Shown: positions 61,520-64,000 of the stretch, piece after piece | Position numbering within the stretch: the first letter of the stretch is position 1 | Layout of the letters: each line of letters starts with the position of its first letter | Assembly (NCBI GenBank): GCA_049965715.1 | Contig: JBMFWA010000001.1 | Coordinates: forward strand, 131,004 to 195,003 | DNA length: 64,000 nt | Source: JAKAFX01 sp049965715 | Lineage (GTDB): Archaea > Thermoplasmatota > Thermoplasmata > Thermoplasmatales > Thermoplasmataceae | Direction: 5' to 3' | Position numbers and translations under genes: made by a program | The notes under the pieces: generated by a model | The model's input: only the letters and a program-made list of their open reading frames with translations | Database searches by the model: none | What the model was told of the DNA's origin: nothing

Positions 61520-62536
61520 ATGCTTAGAGTCGGGATTAATGGCTACGGAACTATCGGAAGAAGGGTGGCTCATGCGGTATCTCTGCAGGATGACATGACT
61601 GTTTCCGGGATAGTGAAAACAAAGCCGGATTATGTCGCCAGGCTGGCCAGCAAATATTACAACATATACGTGCCGAAGGAATCCGATATGAAGGCATTTG
61701 AGGATGCCGGCATAAAGGTCAAGGGCGATCTGTCAAAACTGATTGAAGACTCCGAACTTATAGTCGATTCCACACCCGAGGGAATGGGGGAGAAGAACAT
61801 CGTCATATATAAGGAAAGAAAAATCCCTGCCGTATTTCAGGGAGGCGAAGAGCACGAAATTGTGGAATCCAGCTTCAACTCATACTCCAACTTCGATCAG
61901 GCCACCGGGAAGAAATATGTGAGGGTGGTATCCTGCAACACCACTGCTCTTGCCAGAACCGTATCACCGATTCATGAGATGGTTGGAGTGAGAAGAGTCA
62001 ATGCAACCCTTATCAGAAGGGCGACGGATCAGAATGACAGCTCAAAGGGACCGATCAATGCAGTGGAGCCCAGTCTTAAATTTCCATCGCACCACGCTCC
62101 CGACCTGAAGACTGTGTTGCCAATTAAAGAGGTAGAAACCGTCGCAATAAAGGTTCCGACCACGCTGATGCATGTCCATGTGATCGAACTGAACCTTGAA
62201 AAGGAAGCAAAAGTGAACCAGATCATCGATGCCTGGAAATCAAAAAGAAGAATAGCAGTGGTATCTGGCAAGGATGGAAGAAGCTCGACAGCACAGCTGA
62301 TGGATATGGCCAGGGAGGTTGACAGGGATCGATCCGATCTCTACGAGATACCGATCTGGAAGGAAAGCGTATTTGTTTCAGGCAATACATTGCGGTACAT
62401 ACAGGCTGTACACCAGGAAAGCGATGTTGTGCCTGAAAACATTGATGCAATAAGGTCGATGATGCAGATACTGCCAAAGGAAGAATCAATAGAAAAAACA
62501 GACAGATCTATGGAAATAAACGGAAGTGCGTTTTAA
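61520..62536 (+). CDS. gap: Glyceraldehyde-3-phosphate dehydrogenase, archaeal type II
   Basis: The 338-residue protein from ATG 61520 starts MLRVGINGYGTIGRRVA (NAD(P) site) and has the catalytic Cys in VVSCNTTALAR, the archaeal FQGGEEHE motif, and VPTTLMHVHVIELN. It interconverts glyceraldehyde 3-phosphate and 1,3-bisphosphoglycerate, mainly in gluconeogenesis in archaea. The frame opens at 61496, but a TATA box at 61488-61495 favours a leaderless start at 61520 (or 61508). The stop overlaps the radA start (TAATG). Confidence 0.93.
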   Translation: MLRVGINGYGTIGRRVAHAVSLQDDMTVSGIVKTKPDYVARLASKYYNIYVPKESDMKAFEDAGIKVKGDLSKLIEDSELIVDSTPEGMGEKNIVIYKERKIPAVFQGGEEHEIVESSFNSYSNFDQATGKKYVRVVSCNTTALARTVSPIHEMVGVRRVNATLIRRATDQNDSSKGPINAVEPSLKFPSHHAPDLKTVLPIKEVETVAIKVPTTLMHVHVIELNLEKEAKVNQIIDAWKSKRRIAVVSGKDGRSSTAQLMDMAREVDRDRSDLYEIPIWKESVFVSGNTLRYIQAVHQESDVVPENIDAIRSMMQILPKEESIEKTDRSMEINGSAF

Positions 62537-63510
62537 TGGTTGAAAAAAAGAAGGAAGAGAAACCGTTCTCAGTCGAGGAGTTGCCAGGCGTAGGCGAAGT
62601 TACAGCTGAAAAGCTCAAGGAAGCAGGTTATGATGATCTCATGACTCTTGCTGTCGCGTCGCCCAAGGATCTTGCAGAAGTGAGTGGCGTTGCTGAAGGG
62701 GCTGCAGCCAAGATTATAGCGGCTGCAAGAAAATATGCTGATGTTGGCAATTTTGAAACAGGGGAAGAGATCCTCAACAGGAGAAAAGAGGTCAAGAAAT
62801 TGACGACGGGAAGCAAGAACCTGGACGATCTTCTTGGAGGAGGGCTTGAGACACAGGCTATTACTGAATTCTACGGTGAATTTGGATCAGGAAAGACCCA
62901 GATAATGCACCAGCTTGCCGTCAATGCGACGATGCCCGAAGAGAAGGGCGGCTTCAACTGCGATGTTCTGATCATAGATACGGAAAACACGTTCAGGCCC
63001 GAGAGGATAATAAGCATGGCTCTGGCAAAAGGTGTCGATCCTGATGAAACCCTGAAGAGAATCCATGTTGCACGTGCATACAATTCGCATCACCAGATAC
63101 TCCTTGGTGAGAAAGCTTCGGAAATGACCAAGGAATTCCCTATCCGCCTTCTTATAGTGGACTCACTGACTTCGCATTTCAGATCGGAGTACATGGGCAG
63201 AGGATCACTGGCAGAGAGACAGCAGCTATTGAACAGGCACATGCACGATCTTCTGAGGTTTGGGACAATTCACAATGCAGTGGTTGCGGTGACAAACCAG
63301 GTCTCTGCAAGACCGGACGTTTTCTTTGGGGATCCGACAGCGCCAATCGGCGGGAACATTGTGGGGCACACTGCAACTTTCAGAATATATCTGCGAAAGA
63401 GCAAGGGCGGCAAGAGAATAGCGAGGCTAGTGGATTCACCGTACCTGCCAGAAGGAGAAGCTGTAATACAAGTATCCGAGGATGGAATAATCGATGGCGC
63501 ACCTGCCTGA
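62536..63510 (+). CDS. radA: DNA repair and recombination protein RadA
   Basis: The 324-residue archaeal RecA/Rad51 homologue has an N-terminal helix-hairpin-helix domain (ELPGVGEVTAEKLKEAGYDD), the FETG polymerisation-type motif (NFETGEEIL), Walker A GEFGSGKT (114-121), Walker B RLLIVDSLTSHF, and the L2 region VTNQVSARPDVFFGDPT. It forms filaments on single-stranded DNA for strand exchange. It overlaps the GAPDH stop by one base; co-transcription with a metabolic gene is unusual but not functionally meaningful by itself. Confidence 0.97.
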   Translation: MVEKKKEEKPFSVEELPGVGEVTAEKLKEAGYDDLMTLAVASPKDLAEVSGVAEGAAAKIIAAARKYADVGNFETGEEILNRRKEVKKLTTGSKNLDDLLGGGLETQAITEFYGEFGSGKTQIMHQLAVNATMPEEKGGFNCDVLIIDTENTFRPERIISMALAKGVDPDETLKRIHVARAYNSHHQILLGEKASEMTKEFPIRLLIVDSLTSHFRSEYMGRGSLAERQQLLNRHMHDLLRFGTIHNAVVAVTNQVSARPDVFFGDPTAPIGGNIVGHTATFRIYLRKSKGGKRIARLVDSPYLPEGEAVIQVSEDGIIDGAPA

Positions 63511-63667
63511 TAATATGCCATAATTCTCTCTTTTTTATTCCATTTTTTCTGCACAAAAAGCATTTCTAGTATCAAAAAAATGAAGAATCCAAAGCACATC
63601 TTTTGTTCTTCCCATTACGGGAAAACATTATTAGGGCATCATGAATAGTAAAAAAGGAGTGACATAA

Positions 63668-63952
63668 ATGCCAAGATTTGAAGTAGCAGAGGATTTGAGT
63701 GACAAGATAAAGAATCTAAGCAGAGCTAGGCAATCGCTGATAGAGGAAATGGAAGCAATAATGTTCTACGACGAGAGGGCGGATGCTACAACTGACAAGA
63801 ACCTGAAGGAAATAATCGTTCACAACAGGGACGATGAGAAGGAACATTTCAGCCTTCTGCTGGAATATCTGAGACGGAATGATCCGGAACTGGACAGAGA
63901 AATGAAGGAAATACTGTTCAGCAAGAAGGAGCTTAAGGAACTAGGGGATTAG
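63668..63952 (+). CDS. Encapsulated ferritin (EncFtn)-like protein
   Basis: The 94-residue protein aligns closely with bacterial EncFtn: LIEEMEAIMFYDERADATTD, then IIVHNRDDEKEHFSLLLEYL and RRNDPELDREMKEILF. The ferroxidase ligands correspond to E27, E57 and H60, with Y34 next to the site. EncFtn oxidises and passes iron inside a protein nanocompartment and works as an annular decamer with half-ferritin folds. The C-terminus (KKELKELGD) shows no clear bacterial-type targeting peptide. GGAGTGA five bases before the ATG is a strong ribosome-binding site. Confidence 0.88.
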   Translation: MPRFEVAEDLSDKIKNLSRARQSLIEEMEAIMFYDERADATTDKNLKEIIVHNRDDEKEHFSLLLEYLRRNDPELDREMKEILFSKKELKELGD

Positions 63953-63959
63953 AGGGAGT

Positions 63960-64000
63960 GTGGGACTCTATTCTCGTTCGGTTTCTCCTTCTGATTTCGT
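63960..64000 (+). CDS. Start of a possible encapsulin shell gene, cut by window end
   Basis: A GTG at 63960, seven bases after the EncFtn stop, opens a frame reading VGLYSRSVSPSDF to the window end. It resembles encapsulin N-termini such as those with L-x-R-S-x-A-P. Only 13 residues are visible, and a second GTG at 63958 in another frame gives WDSILVRFLLLIS, so the assignment rests mainly on the neighbouring EncFtn gene. Confidence 0.3.
   Translation, partial: MGLYSRSVSPSDF

Noticed and set aside
1..64000. CRISPR arrays, rRNA genes and intact insertion sequences
   Set aside because: No regularly spaced repeats, rRNA signatures or complete transposases were found.

Overview
The window is a piece of a Thermoplasmatales-type archaeal chromosome (Euryarchaeota, acid- or heat-adapted relatives of Thermoplasma, Ferroplasma and Cuniculiplasma). 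The evidence is a bacterial-type HU homologue like Thermoplasma HTa, a Kae1-Bud32 fusion, RadA, archaeal phosphorylating GAPDH, a tiny L41e ribosomal protein, TATA-like boxes about 25 bases before many start codons (leaderless genes), frequent TTG/GTG starts, and a split P-protein of the glycine cleavage system. No rRNA, CRISPR array or complete mobile element was seen.

Bases 1-5800 are accessory and decayed. They hold a VapBC-like toxin/antitoxin pair cut by the window edge, a radical SAM gene truncated just after its FeS motif and joined to a beheaded PIN gene, and five transposase remnants of different families. Bases 5800-11950 hold an unknown three-gene membrane module, an MFS exporter, an AlkA/OGG-type glycosylase, a small protein paired with a retropepsin-like protease, and tRNA-Thr(CGT). 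Bases 11950-24400 are mostly housekeeping: DUF1015, endonuclease IV, a TrmB-type regulator, gcvPA-gcvPB, HTa-like HU, spermidine synthase, RdgB, Kae1-Bud32, an MFS exporter with a palindromic operator, and a phosphoribosyltransferase.

Bases 24500-33100 carry a CopD-like membrane protein, a YwgA-like/PIN pair that looks like an unusual toxin-antitoxin module, tRNA-Leu(GAG), and a six-gene overlapping operon for an energy-converting-hydrogenase-related (Ehr) complex whose large subunit has lost the NiFe cysteines. Bases 33360-34300 are a short AT-rich accessory cassette with a probable frameshift.

Bases 34960-44320 are a ribonucleotide reductase district: a class II enzyme (NrdJ), a class I pair (NrdA with two ATP cones, and canonical NrdB), and a separate R2 paralogue that lacks most metal ligands and the C-terminal docking tail. 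Both RNR promoter regions contain paired GGTAAA repeats.

Bases 44470-64000 hold formiminotransferase-cyclodeaminase, DUF1059, a sugar epimerase, a HisC-like aminotransferase, tRNA-Thr(TGT), a KynB-like cyclase, a PiT phosphate transporter with its DUF47 partner, a MarC-like protein, AroD, an unlisted 35-codon L41e gene, a PadR regulator with two palindromic operators, a tandem pair of unknown paralogues, a 1254-residue surface protein with a cytoplasmic winged-helix-like tail, GAPDH-RadA, and an encapsulated-ferritin (EncFtn) gene at the right edge, possibly followed by an encapsulin shell gene cut by the window end.
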